Counted from the first letter of the stretch, positions 11,012 through 23,033 are shown. The stretch: DNA of 64,000 bases from Utricularia gibba (GCA_002189035.1 NEEC01000002.1:5913001-5977000); one strand, 5' to 3'. Program-made: numbers and translations. The notes: a model not told the origin generated them from the sequence alone.

Positions 11012-12832
11012 TCACTCAAGCAGCCCTCTATGCCTGCACCATGACACTGCAATAATGTAGAGCACAAGACAGAATGTGAAGGTGATGGTGCACACTAACG
11101 CAAAGTTTCTGTTCCCGTTAGCATTATCGTTGAAAACGGGGATCCTGATGTTCATCCCCATGATTGCAGTGACGACGATGAAGATGCTCAGCATGAATGT
11201 TGCAGTGGTAAGCAAAATCCCCATCTGCAGCAGCTGGTTCTGCTTGTCATCAAGCATTATGTTGATGTAGTCTTCTGTGTCGTCCACATACTCCTTCAGC
11301 TTACCAAAGAGACATGATCCGAGTTAGAGAAACAGCAAAGAATAAGCGGCCACACAGCATGTTCAGAGCAGATACATACTGTTGATAACTTGTTGAGAAT
11401 GCCCTCGATCTGAATGAAGTATGCTTCCAGCAACATTTCCAGCTCCTCAACATCATAGCGCATGCTCATGGCACTCTGCATAGTGTTGAGTGTTCGCTGG
11501 CTGCCTCTGCTGAAAGCAGTGGAAGCACCAAGAACCTGCTCTTCACCCCTGTTGTTGCCATTAGGTTCAGACAGTATGCCCGCACCTGCCCTGAAAGTTT
11601 TTGAAACCACATATTCATTGGAGGTGATTGCTGCTTATTGAAAGCACATATTCTGGTCACACATACCTATCCACCATGTCTGGATCATCAACATCTCCCT
11701 CGTCGTTCGTTGCGGATGAAACGGAGGAATTATCGAGCTGTTCTTGCAGTTTTTCGGTTAGATACATCTCTGCCATGTCCTGATCATCATCAAGCAAGTG
11801 CTCCAACTCATCCCTTACCTGGTATGTATCCCAAGCAAGACATCAAAAGCTTAGGATTCTTAGAACATATGTGAAAGTGGGTAAAAAGGAGCAGCTTGAA
11901 CCTTCTGCACACGGCCAGTAATCGCAACGAGACGGCTCTTGATCTGTCGAACGCATTCCAGGTTTAGTGTGCTGATTTCCGTGGTTAGTTTATCCAGTGC
12001 AGAGTGAGCTTCTAGCTCAAGGGTCCTTGCCTGGCTTGGTAAACAAAAACAGAGCAGCTGTGAGAATGAGCAACAGGAATTCCTTACAGAATTCTCAGCC
12101 AAAGAGGGATGTATACTTCAGTCTCCAAGCATCCACAGGCAGCTTCAAGACAAGCTTCCAAGGTAACAAACTCAAAAGGCAGTAGCTTTGGACCACGCTG
12201 TTTGTTCAGAGGGTCTCCAGTGTCTTGTTTTTTTTGCAGATCTTCCGCGCTCAGAAAACTGTTGCAGTAGGATTCAGGGCTCCCCGGTGCAGACTCTGGA
12301 ACACCAAAACCGTGCAGGTTTGTGTAATCCGAGGTTCCATTTTCCTAAGCCATTCATTCATCTTAGCATCAGAATAATCATAAGAGAAAAGGGAGCACGA
12401 GAGAAGAAGAAAACAATCTCAGAACCTGGGAATTAACAGCATGTTGACGGCGCGAGATCCTTGCTTTGATCTCATCAACAAAAGGAATTACAGAAGGGTC
12501 TTTGAAATTCAGCAGTAGAACTTCTTGCGCAGTGATAATAGCCTTAACATGCTCCAAATTGATCACAATGGCACTCTCACGCCCCAGCACAGTTGAAGGA
12601 TAAGATAACAGGGGATCAAGAATCCTGAGGTCCCTCGCCGGCAGCCCCGTCCGCCGCATGATCGCATGTTTCCCGGCCTCCACAACATGTGCCTCCCCCT
12701 CCATGTCCACCACCAGCCACGGTCGCACCCCGCCGTCTTCTTCCGTGTTGCCGTGCCCGGAACATGCCGGAGAAGCGGCTCTTCAGGGGTGGTCTCTTCT
12801 CCCGGAGAATCGGCAGGGCCCCTCCTAATCAT
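11012..12832 (-). CDS. MRS2: MRS2/MGT-type Mg2+ transporter, tandem copy A (frameshift in exon 1)
   Basis: CorA-superfamily magnesium channel, acting as a pentamer in membranes. Six exons: 12426-12832, 12117-12344, 11902-12030, 11667-11818, 11380-11590, 11012-11299. Family signatures: KHAIMRRTGLPARDLRILDP in exon 1, PFEFVTLEACLEAACGCLE in exon 2, a long coiled-coil helix region (QIKSRLVAITGRVQKVRDEL), and in exon 6 EDYINIMLDDKQNQ followed by two membrane helices with the GMN selectivity motif (AIMGMNI, 11150-11158). The pattern fits the MRS2-3/MGT4 clade. The N-terminus reads MIRRGPADSPGEE to RKKTAG in one frame and VRPWLVVDMEG onward in another. Family members have these two parts contiguous, so one G appears missing in the G4 run at 12728-12731. 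Otherwise translation could begin at the in-frame internal Met of MEGEAHVV. About 471 residues if the frame were continuous. Confidence 0.88.
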
Positions 12833-15507
12833 ACTTGAGACGACTCAGACGCCAAGCTCTGATCTTTTTACAAGGATTTCTATGCCAAGTTACCATGCCA
12901 TATAAAATAAACAATAGGAGAAAAAAAATGCAACTCCGGTCAGAAGAAGGGAAGCACGTGGGACTTACTCTTTTTCTAGGTTCTACTTGAAGATCTTGTG
13001 TGTTTAGGGAGAGTGCATAAAATGAAATAGACAAACATCAAATTGTGGAAAGAATTAGTTGGACACAAATTTAGGGCAAAAAATTCCTATTAGATAGGTG
13101 TGTTATTTGACTTTTCGTTAATTTATTATACGTCACGGTATTTTTTTTAACCATTATACTACCTTACATATATCGAACACATTATACCGTAATATAAATT
13201 AAATATTTCAAGAATTTCTCGAAATCAACCCTCCCACATCAAAATTTTCAATTATTACAAAAATTTCATAGGCTAAAAATTATCTTATTTAATAAAAAAA
13301 ATTGACATTAACTCAAAATAAAGTTTATTAATCCCATTTTCTAATTACTCATCTTGAGTCTAGACTCGAAGTAGTACGGAGCAATGGCTCACCAAGTCTA
13401 ACACGACTCTCTTAGCCAAAACACTACTCCCTCCAAATCACTAAATTTGTGATTAGATGTCATTTTTTAATACTTTAATTTAATTTTTAAATAAATATAA
13501 AATATTTATTGAATTTTTCTAGATATTTTGATTAAGTTTTACTCATGTCACTCTTTATTTTTTTTGTAGGAAATAAATTTAAAAAATCCAATGGTTAATG
13601 GCAACATAAATATATAATAAAGTTTTTTTTTCATTAAGGGGGAAAAAAAAAAGTTAAGAGGAAGCTTCCTTGGTGCATTCCCAACGGTCAACTGGGTTCA
13701 ACTGTAAAGTGTTGGGTTTTCTTTGAATAGTTTATGATTTTGTAATAAAAATTAGTTTTGTTATTAAATACGAATGATTTTTATTTTAAAATATTTATGA
13801 TTTTTACGAAGTTAAAATACTATAATTATTAATTTTTCAAAATCAATTCTAGACAAGGTATACCCAACACGTTCATCCTTGTCTTTTGATTTTGGTTTGA
13901 CTTGGTGGAAAAAGTTTGCATTTAATATGGAAGATTAATGTCGGACGTGCAAGTGTTAATCCACAATTAGGGCTGTCAAAAATCATTTATCTAGAATTAA
14001 TTATAATAAAACAAAAAAATGATTTTTACAAGTTCTTTAAATAATAAACCTTTCTAGATTTATTGACTAGAATTTAATTGTATTCGAAATAAATGTTAAA
14101 AATAATTTAACCCCATGATTAAAAACTAGTCGAATTTATAATAACAAGCCATATTCAAAAAAATTTCCAGATGGGTAATTTGTATTATTAACTTCATTTA
14201 AATGTGCGTTTAAATAAGTGTTTTGATAAATAATTTAATAATACGTACGTCTTAACCTTGAGATTTAGATTTAGGATTTTAAATTTAAGGAGTGTTTTGG
14301 AAAATTTTTAAAATCTATTCCTACTTTTTCAGAAGTAAAAATAATTTTGTTCTAGAACATTTTTAATTGTAAAAGTAATTCTATCAAAAACAATTTTGAA
14401 ATTATAACTACAAAAATTATTTTTGAAAAAGTAAAGATTTGATTACTTTTACTTTTTATTTCTACTTTTCAAAATTATTTTCGAAAAGTAAAAACAGGTT
14501 TCAAAAATTTTCCAAAACACTGCTTTAGACTTTTCTAGAACTCATTACCATCACATTTTAGTCATCAAGAATAGGAATATGCAAAAGAAAAGGGGGGAAT
14601 TAGGGAAGGGTGTTGATAATCAAGGAAATAAACTTCTTGTGGCATGTCAATCTATTGAAGCAAAAGCCAAGCATAAAACTAAAAGCTTCAGGTCTACCTA
14701 ATCTTAGGGTAGGTGGACCTCCATACAACTTAGAATGGGAGATGACTTTTGTGTGGAGATTCAATTGAAACCAAAAATTTTTTTTTGACTTATTTTAATC
14801 AATAATTTCAAGCTTTTAGTCATCTTTAAAAGATGTTTTATTTAAAGTGAATGTTTGATAATAAATTTTATTTTAGATCATTTTAAACTTCCTATGTGTG
14901 CTTATGAAAAACTGAAGGTAGTGTTTGGTATATTGGATAATTTTAGTTTGGTATTGGTATGAACCCTTTTTTATACAATAAGTTGAATTGGATTTGTTAT
15001 TCTGAAATTATAGTTATCATAAAATATAAAATATAAAAATAATTATGTAAATTTAAGATTTTTAATTTACATAGTTTTTAAATTTTTTATACAAATTATT
15101 GAATTGAATCCAAAAAATTATGGATTCTGATTGAATCTGAGTTAAACCCACCATTTGAAAACACTAATTTAATCCACTTTAATGTCATGTCTTTATAAGG
15201 TTATTTCATTCAAATTCATGATTAAGAGTTTATTTGATTGCATTTCTTAACAAAATATTTTTTTAAGAAATGTTTCGAATAAGATATTTATTTTATAATA
15301 TTCATTATTCGTATTTGATAACAAAACTGTTTTTATAATATTCTTTTTCGAGAAATCAAATTTACCGGACCATGTGTCCTATATAGCTAAGTCAGTTACT
15401 ATTCAATAATTTCCCATTAAACTAAAAAAATTCAATTCTTTTTTTTTTAAATGTTTGAGATGGATTGTAATAGGGCGAAGTATACAAAGGAAATGCACTT
15501 TCTATCC
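12833..15507. other. AT-rich spacer between the tandem MRS2 genes
   Basis: 2.7 kb. The first 200 bp hold the copy A promoter and leader. The rest is AT-rich, with no supported genes and one clean MITE (14291-14521). A purine- and pyrimidine-poor mix of A/T runs dominates 13.1-15.4 kb. Confidence 0.7.
14291..14521. mobile_element. MITE, copy 2 (best preserved)
   Basis: 231 bp with near-perfect terminal inverted repeats: AGTGTTTTGGAAAATTTTTA at the left and CAAAAATTTTCCAAAACACT at the right. The interior is AT-rich and noncoding. Related copies are at 6139-6348 and 58797-59015. No unambiguous target-site duplication was seen, so the superfamily is not assigned. Confidence 0.75.
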
Positions 15508-17177
15508 TTAAAGAAGCCTCTTGTGTCTAAACCACAACATGAAGAGGCCGAAGGCCAACACCAAAACTATAGTCGTCACTATGCATATCAAGAACAGGTT
15601 CCTGTCTCCATGAGCATCGTCCTCGAAAACTCCGATCCCGATATTGATCGCCATGGTCGCCGAGATTGTAAGGAACACGCCTAACAGAAGCGCCGCGGTG
15701 ACCAAAATGATCTTCAGGCGCAGCATTTGGTTTTGCATGTCGTCGAGCATTAGGTTGATGTAGTCCTCTGTGTAGTCCACCGCCTCCCTCAGCTTCAAAG
15801 AGAAAGTTGCTAAATGGAATCACAGAAGCCGAAATGAGGAGAGGAAGAGTCGCGTACAGTGGATAGTTTGTCGAGAGTTCCGCCAATTTGGACAAAGTAG
15901 GGTTCTAGTAGCCTTTCAACCTCCGCTACATTCAGGTACTTATTTAGGACACTGCTGTGGATTGAAGAAGATCCTGAACTTTGTTCTGGATTTTCGTCGA
16001 GATCGGTGCTTGCAGCATTGGAGTCCCTGTAATTTCAGAAGCTCGATAGTGTGGCAACAATGGCGGATGGAATGTGGGATACCCCACTTTTTTCTAGGGA
16101 ACATGATGGAATCAGACGTACCGGTCTTCGATCGTGTTTCCCTCATTGGCGGCAGAAGATGAATGCAGTGTATTCTGGGAATGATCTTGGGATTTTCGTG
16201 TTAGGTACATCTCGGCCATGTCCTGATCATCATCAAGCAAATTCTCCACCTCGCTCCTGACCTACACCATTGGTGTTCCTGGTGTTAGACAGCATTGCCT
16301 GAAAGTAAGGGCAGAAAGAAGCAACCTTTTGAACACGTCTTGTGATCGAAATTATACGGCTTTTGATCTGTCGAACGAGTTCCAGGTTGAGGGTGCTGAC
16401 TTCTGAAGCTAGCTTATCCAGAGCAGGAAGAGCTTCCAACTCCAATGTCCTCGCCTGAATCAGTGAAAAAAGATTAGAACAGAAAGAAAAACATGAGTTT
16501 TGATTAATTGTAAGCTCAAGAACATTTGTACTTCTGTCTCCAGGCATCCACAAGCAGCTTCAAGACATGCCTCCAATGCTACGAACTCGAAAGGTAGTGG
16601 CTGCGGCCCATCTCCATTTTCCTTCACTTCCTGCAGCTCCGTTCTTACAGAAGTGTTGGAGTTAGATGCACCATCTCCACCTTCCTAAATAACACCAACA
16701 GTTTAATAGTGAAAAGCATTCTAAAGAAGCAGACAATCAGAATAGGTTGGAGGACTGTGTCGAAATCCAAAACATGATTTCAGTTAAAATTTATTAGAAG
16801 TGAACCTGTGGGTTGTAACGGTGCGCAATTCTTGTTCGAATTTGATCTACAAAAGGCACGACTACAGGTTCCAAGGAATCAAGCAACAGAGTTTCCTGCG
16901 CCATGATTATGGCCTTAACATGCTCCAGCCTGACCACAATGGCGCGTTCACGGCCGATGATGGTCGAGGTGCACGACAACGAAGGGTCTAGAATTCTGAG
17001 GTCCCGCCCCTGCAGCCCCGTCCGCCGCATGATCGCATGTTTTCCGGCGTCGAGCTGCTGCACTCTCCCCGCTGCGTCCACCACCACCCACGACTTCACC
17101 TCCACGGCCTTCTTCATCAGCCCACCTCCTCCGTCGACGCTGGGACTCTCTGGAACATCGTCAGGCCCTCCACTCAT
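15508..17177 (-). CDS. MRS2: MRS2/MGT-like protein, tandem copy B, lacking the GMN motif
   Basis: Six exons: 16806-17177, 16532-16684, 16326-16454, 16122-16261, 15858-16026, 15508-15792; 415 residues. Same order, phases and, for exon 3, identical length (129 nt) as copy A, so the two are tandem duplicates. Conserved parts: KHAIMRRTGLQGRDLRILDP, PFEFVALEACLEAACGCLE, LLDDDQDMAEMYL, EDYINLMLDD and two C-terminal membrane helices. The signature Gly-Met-Asn at the end of the first helix is replaced by Ala-Ile-Asn (TMAINIG, codons at 15643-15651). GMN is essential for Mg2+ selection in characterised CorA/MRS2 proteins, so this copy is probably altered or non-transporting (inference). The frame is fully open and the splice sites are intact. 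The acidic linker between exons 1 and 2 is shorter than in copy A. Confidence 0.88.
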
Positions 17178-18964
17178 ATCTACTTCTCTAAAGATTGCAG
17201 AATATCACAGCTCTTGCTGCTGATTAATCTTCGGGGTTCACATTCTTCATCCTATTTCATACTAATTCCTCTTCCAGTCCATTGAGGCTCCAGTAGGGTC
17301 TCACCGGAAACACCTCATCTGGGTTTCTCTGCGTCTATATCCCCCGCCGCCCTTCCCTAAAAATACCAGAAACACAAAGGTCAAACCTGCGTAACCATAT
17401 TTTACAGAGTATGACGTGTGCCCTAACAGAAGTAGGTAAGATAGGGTGACACGCGTCAGCAGCATGAGCGTTCAAGTGAATCATCCGCCATTTCCTAAAT
17501 TTTTATTATTAATAAATACTAGTTGAATAAAATAAGTATTTTAAATAAATAAAAAGAGTGATTACATGTAAAATATGATTTTTTATTGCGTTAGAAAATG
17601 AAATTTTCGTGGAAAAATAACTAAATATCATGAATATTTCATTTCTAAAGAAGGTGAGATTTAAAATATAATGGTGGCTTCAAGATAAAATCATTTTATT
17701 TTCTATATTATATTTTATTTTTATTTCTTCAATTTCTATCTACTACACTTCCATCTATATGACTTATTAAATGGTTAATTGATTATTATAAATTTTATTT
17801 GAGCTAAAAATTTGAAACTTATAAATTATCTATTTGAACTGTGTTCATGAAATAAATAAATGTATTTTTATATGATTATAAAATATGTTATTATATTGAC
17901 ATCGTTTTCTCAATATTTCTAAATTTTGAATCAATTATTATTGATGTTCATTATTTTGTTTTTTATGTTTTATGATTCTGAGGAGAAAATGTATTGTTAT
18001 ATAGATATTGCTACCATATGTCGTATGAGCACGTGTGAAACTTAAATATACAATAAACATGTATTATATTAAAAAATTCAAGTAATTAATATTAATTTAT
18101 CTTATCTGATACATTTAATTATTTCAATTTTATTTTTTGATTTAGGATTGTTTGTTCTAGAAAATTTATCATCTTGTGATATTTGAACAAAAAAATAAGA
18201 AATGATTATTTTTAATATTAATTATTTGACTTAATCAAATTAGATGTCAACAGCTATCCTATCGCTAAAGCGATAAGATGACCTTTTTTTTTTTATGGAT
18301 CGGTTGTGCTGTGACTGCTCTTCACTCATTTTTCAACCCTAGGCGCTCACGCACGCCACGCAAGAACGCACGCTTCCTCCTTTTCACTACTGGGCTTGGG
18401 CTTACTTTTCGAGTACATGAATTGGGCGGAAAATAATATGGGCCGCCCATTTCAATCGGGCTGTGGAATCATCGGCTACCGACATCGTCTCATGCTTATT
18501 TTCATATTGTGCTTTTTTTATAATATTAATATTCTTTTCCTTTTTGAGCAAAATGGCTTTAACTATTTTATTCAACCTAATTCATTTATTACAGTATTTT
18601 TTCTAAAATTAGAAATATTTAGACATGATTTAGTGAATTATTTTTGAAATAATAATAATCATACTTGGAAAGGGCATATATATTTTCAAATATATTATTT
18701 TATAATAGAATGTAAATGAAATGAATAATTCTTTTTTTTTTCGCGTCACGTTGAATTCAATTCTGGCCGACGCCGCGCCGGTGGCTGATGCCAGCTCTGA
18801 TGAACCATGTCCCACACCCTCTCTTTAATAATAATAATAATAAACAAATAAAAATGTATTAAATAAGCGAATTTATTAAAAAATAACAGTGAATTTTATG
18901 GTAGAAATTTGGTATAATGTATTTGTACAATTTTTTTGGAGAGAAGAGACATGGAAGGAAGGTA
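17178..18964. other. AT-rich intergenic spacer
   Basis: Contains the MRS2 copy B promoter (17178-17500), then AT-rich DNA. About 18030-18115 resembles the direct repeats at 4.7-5.0 kb. A small imperfect hairpin (CTATCGC...GCGATAG-like) lies near 18254-18280. No gene supported. Confidence 0.65.
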
Positions 18965-20203
18965 TCATGAAGGGTAGTACAAAGAAAGGAGGTTCTGAGG
19001 GAGGCACGGCGCCGGAGAATTCCTCCAGGCATTCACCGCGATCTTCAATATTTCACATGATCTCAGTCGTGTCTTGGACGCCGGATCCGCTTCCAGAACC
19101 AGACCCAGTTTAACGGCGAGTCCGAGCTGAAGCATCTCGTTAAATATTTCCCTCGTCGGAGAAAACTTGGCGACGGAGTGAAGAATCTTTATCGCCCTCT
19201 CCGTCCCGTGTCTGGATACTCTTAGGATCTTCTTCACCACGACCGCTAAGCCGCAGGCGTGGCGCAGCAATTCGGCTCTTCCTTCGGGACACTGGCAGAG
19301 CAAATCCAGTAAGGTTAAGATCATTTCCGAGGCATGCTTGTCTTGGGATTCGAGGAGGAGTTCGATCAGTAATGGGACGGTTCCTGCTTCCACGGCGTTG
19401 ATCCTGTTTCTTCGCAGTGAGGAGGCGATGATCAATGCTTGCATTGCTGATTTTGAGGCCTTTCTCGACATCTGGTCCTTCAGGATGCGGGCTGTCTCGA
19501 CGAAGAAGTCGGGTCTTAGCCCGGTTAAGAGGGGATGCTCTGCTCCTGTTGCGTGTTCCAGAATTTGATTCAGAAGGGAAATGGACTGGGCTCTTGATTC
19601 GAAGCTTCCGTCTTTCATGTGGGTAGTTACGGAAGCTACGAACGCGGATTTGGCCAGAGAAGATACAGCGGTTTCGGATAGTTGCAGGGAGAAGAGGATG
19701 GTGAGAGCGTCGTCAATGGCTTCCTTCGAATGGGGTTCTTGGGCCTCCTTCGAGATCACAGAACCTAAAAACTCGACAGCACCGGGGGCGGATTCGATTT
19801 CCTTTCTGTTGGAATGGCTGTAGGAAGCGATTGCCTTCATTTTCCTCAAGCCTTCCATTCGCTTTTCGGGGGACTTCGCTTCTCTGAGAGTTCTGTAAAT
19901 CTCCGATCTTGTAACCGGAGCTTTCGGCGTCGGGAGACGTTGAAGGGAGTTCGCCGCACACCATGATTGGATCAGCCGCCGGAGAATGATGTTGGGGGTC
20001 AAATCAGTGTTCACAATCGTCTGCTTCGTGACCGGACAGGTGGCGGTCTCGCTGGCACTGCGTCCGCCGGCGAAGAGCCATGTCTCTATGCTGTCGCGGT
20101 CGTAGGTGATTCCGGTGGGGAGCGTCACCGGATCCTTCATGATATCAAGCGAAATTGGGCAGAGGAAGTAGTGGGGAACGTCTATCTGGATCTCCGCTGC
20201 CAT
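18965..20203 (-). CDS. U-box E3 ubiquitin ligase, PUB22/PUB23-like
   Basis: Plant U-box/ARM-repeat E3 ligase that ubiquitinates targets with an E2. Single exon of 412 residues. The U-box occupies about residues 8-83: YFLCPISLDIMKDPVTLPTG, YDRDSIETWL and CPVTKQ, then LRRLIQSWC. The rest is helical ARM-type repeat (for example LLDLLCQCPEGRAELL and EMLQLGLAVKLGLVL), ending near CLPQNLL. The architecture and these motifs match PUB22, PUB23 and PUB24, which damp immune and drought responses in Arabidopsis (family knowledge). The frame extends 84 codons upstream, but MAAEIQID is chosen because the U-box begins directly after it and a TATA box on this strand lies about 100 bp upstream. Intronless, as usual for this subgroup. 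Confidence 0.95.
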   Translation of the reverse strand: MAAEIQIDVPHYFLCPISLDIMKDPVTLPTGITYDRDSIETWLFAGGRSASETATCPVTKQTIVNTDLTPNIILRRLIQSWCAANSLQRLPTPKAPVTRSEIYRTLREAKSPEKRMEGLRKMKAIASYSHSNRKEIESAPGAVEFLGSVISKEAQEPHSKEAIDDALTILFSLQLSETAVSSLAKSAFVASVTTHMKDGSFESRAQSISLLNQILEHATGAEHPLLTGLRPDFFVETARILKDQMSRKASKSAMQALIIASSLRRNRINAVEAGTVPLLIELLLESQDKHASEMILTLLDLLCQCPEGRAELLRHACGLAVVVKKILRVSRHGTERAIKILHSVAKFSPTREIFNEMLQLGLAVKLGLVLEADPASKTRLRSCEILKIAVNAWRNSPAPCLPQNLLSLYYPS

Positions 20204-20303
20204 TGGAGATACTCTTTCTTGCCGAATTGATGGATTCTGAGCAGAAATCTTGGGTTGGTACTTGGTAGGTCGTCGGATTCCGGTGAAGAATGAGAGATGG
20301 TGG

Positions 20304-20311
20304 ATTATATA
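20304..20311 (-). promoter_or_regulatory. TATA box of the U-box gene
   Basis: TATATAAT on the minus strand, about 100 bp upstream of the chosen ATG at 20203. It supports the shorter start over the upstream in-frame Met at 20455. Confidence 0.6.
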
Positions 20312-22331
20312 GAAGGGCAGGGAGAGTTGAAAAATCATGGTCGCTGGTTTGAAAGTCAACACACGTAATACACGTGTATGTATTGCTGTGAGTGGGTAAG
20401 AGAGATAGAAAGAGAGAGAGCATTTGACTTTCTTTTGATTGGTTGAAATTGCCACAAATTTGAATTTTCAAAAACATTATTTTAAAAACAGTAAATGGAC
20501 ACACGCATCCCACATCCAATCTCATTATTTGCCAAAACTTGTACAATTTGTCTTCAATATTTAATTAAATGGTATGATTCGTCTGGTATATTTACCTTTT
20601 AAATTGTGACGTACCATACATATTTAATTATCAATATTTTTACTTCAATCCTTTTTTTATATTTTTAATTATTAAATATTAATTATAATCGATACAAATA
20701 TTTAAAAAAATATATATATTTGATCTGTATACTTCAATCGCCGCCACCCGCCAATCGCCTATTATTAATAGTAAAATTAAATTGAAAAAAAGTTGAAATT
20801 TTAAATTGGAGATCGATTTTATCATTTTTGTAATTAGCGAATAATATTTCTACAAATGTTGAGACAATGTACATGAATTATAAATAATTTCGATAATCAA
20901 TCATACTATTTAGGTAAATAGTGGAAATTATTATCCCAAATTTCCCTTATAGAAATATTTTTTTATTTACACTTTTCTTAAAAATTATTAATTTATTGTA
21001 TTTAATAATAAAATTATTTAGAAAACCTACTTTTTCAACTTGTAGGATTTTATGGGGTCAGAGGTCCAGGTCTCTACTTCCCATTTTCTGAAGTAATCCA
21101 ACCGGTATTCTAACAGGGAGTCCCGTTGACGCCTTTAAAAAATTCATGTTTAGGAACTCCATATTGGAAGAAGCAGTCAAGCTCTATCATGGAATCTACC
21201 TTGGGATTCCAGACACGTGTCCAGCTCATGGTACGGGTCCCACAACGCATCAGGAGGGTATTCTTGTCTTTTAGAGTATCATTTAGAAAAATATAACTCT
21301 ATTTTAATTTTTCTTGATTCAATACAGAACACATCTGCAGGTACGAACGCGGTTCATTAAAGGAGCCCATTAAGAGCGGCCCAAATGAACCCGGCCCACT
21401 AGTTCTCTCAAAAAACAATTTTGATTCTTGATCACTATGGAATCTGAATACTTCCGCTTTTGCAACTTTCCCCCAAGAATATCACTCAATTTTCGCATTC
21501 TTTTTTTGTAATAAATAAATAAATTAATGCATTATCCTCCCTATCCTAATTTTTTATTTCAATTTACATATAATTGGAAGAATATAATATTTTTTTATTT
21601 TATAAAAATTTCCCTTCTTCCAAAATAAGGCTGACGTCCAAAGTTAGTGGTCTTGGGCATCACTTCCATGACTTTAATTGCATGGTGGGGATATGCGAAT
21701 CAACCTTTTTCATCATCTCCTTTACCAATTTTACACCATGTAAATTAAAAAAAATGGATAGTTTAAAATTTTACGTGATTGTTTTTTTAGTTGAGTTTTC
21801 GAGATTAAAATAAAGATTACAAATTATGTTACGTTTCTTGGGATTGAGAATTGATTCTAATAAAATAGAATGGTGGAATATTTGAGTTTGGAGTTAGAAA
21901 AAGGCTTTATTCTATAGAATATTCAACTCTTCTTTTCTAAAGTTAATTTCATTGCCCTTATGTAATTTGATATAAAAAAGAAATTACGATCTATGATTGA
22001 CTTACACGATATTATTTGTTTCACATATCTAATTCTTACAATTTTACGTTATTTTGTTTTTAAAAATAGATTTTGTATAAGATTAAAATGATTTCCATAT
22101 TAAGTATGTACTCTCTCATATTTGTAACAAATTCAGGATATCGTAATAATACTCATGATCTAAAAAATAATGTATATATTGATGGATATTTGAGACTGAT
22201 TGTATTGCACGTGTTCGATTTTGTACATCTCATAATGCAAACTTTTCTAAGTATAAAGTAAAAGGGAATAAAATTGAAATGAAAAATGGAGAAGAAAACA
22301 AGGTGATGACTATACACTCTTCTCCGTCGTC

Positions 22332-22338
22332 TATATAA
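22332..22338 (+). promoter_or_regulatory. TATA box of the NHL gene
   Basis: TATATAA 63 bp before the ATG at 22401, giving a short 5' leader. Confidence 0.65.
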
Positions 22339-22400
22339 GCGTGGAATAGGGATCTCATCGCCGGAGTCTAAGTAAGCGACGTCGCCCTCAACGCGCCACC

Positions 22401-23033
22401 ATGTCGGAAAAGCCCTGCGATGCGCATGGTGATGATGAACGGCGTCTGCTCCTGCGCCGGGGCTCGGCAGCCACACTCATCCTCATCCTCATCATACTCT
22501 TCATTATTCTGATCACATGGTCCATTCTCCAGCCTACAAAGCCGCGGTTCACTCTCCAGGACGCCACCATCTTTACTCTCAACGTCTCCGCTCCGAACGT
22601 GATCTCCGTCGTCATCCAAATCACCGTCACCGCCCGAAACCCCAACTCTCGGATCGGCGTCTACTACGACAAGCTGGACGTGTTCGCGACCTACAGAAAC
22701 CAGCAGATCACCTACTACACCGCGATCCCGCCGGTTTACCAGGGGAACAGAGACTTTAACGTCTGGTCACCGTTTATCTACGGGAACGACGTCCCGGTGG
22801 CGCCGTACAACGGTATCGCGTTGACTGAGGACAAGGCCGCCGGCGCGGTGGTGCTGGCTATCAATATCAACGGGCGGGTACGGTGGAGAGTGGGCGACTT
22901 CATCTCCGGCAGGTACCATCTCCACGTGGTGTGCTCCGCTTATATTCCTCTTGGAAACAGCAAGAACACGGGGATCGTGGTGGGCTCCGGCATCAAGTAT
23001 CAGCTCTCTCAGGCGTGTAGCGTTAATGTCTGA
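22401..23033 (+). CDS. NDR1/HIN1-like (NHL) protein, LEA2 family
   Basis: Single exon, 210 residues, with the standard NHL layout. A short basic cytosolic head ends LLLRRG. One strong membrane helix follows (about residues 24-44, LILILIILFIILITW), then an extracellular LEA2 beta domain. The family motif with Asn-Pro-Asn and paired Tyr is visible (ARNPNSRIGVYYDKLDVFATY), and so is the PPVYQGNRDFNVWSP segment. Proteins of this class (NDR1, NHL10/YLS9) sit at the plasma membrane and act in defence and stress (family knowledge). Which member this is cannot be told. GC content is clearly higher than in the flanks. Confidence 0.92.
   Translation: MSEKPCDAHGDDERRLLLRRGSAATLILILIILFIILITWSILQPTKPRFTLQDATIFTLNVSAPNVISVVIQITVTARNPNSRIGVYYDKLDVFATYRNQQITYYTAIPPVYQGNRDFNVWSPFIYGNDVPVAPYNGIALTEDKAAGAVVLAININGRVRWRVGDFISGRYHLHVVCSAYIPLGNSKNTGIVVGSGIKYQLSQACSVNV

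Larger units (their letters stand above)
20204..22400. other. Intergenic, divergent promoters
   Basis: Lies between the U-box gene (-) and the NHL gene (+). AT-rich throughout, apart from a more balanced stretch at about 21050-21450 that shows no coding frame I could recognise. The last 100 bp carry the NHL TATA box. Confidence 0.65.

Noticed and set aside
18254-18280. Short inverted repeat as a terminator or microRNA hairpin
   Set aside because: The stem is only about 11 bp with mismatches and has no flanking context for a precursor.
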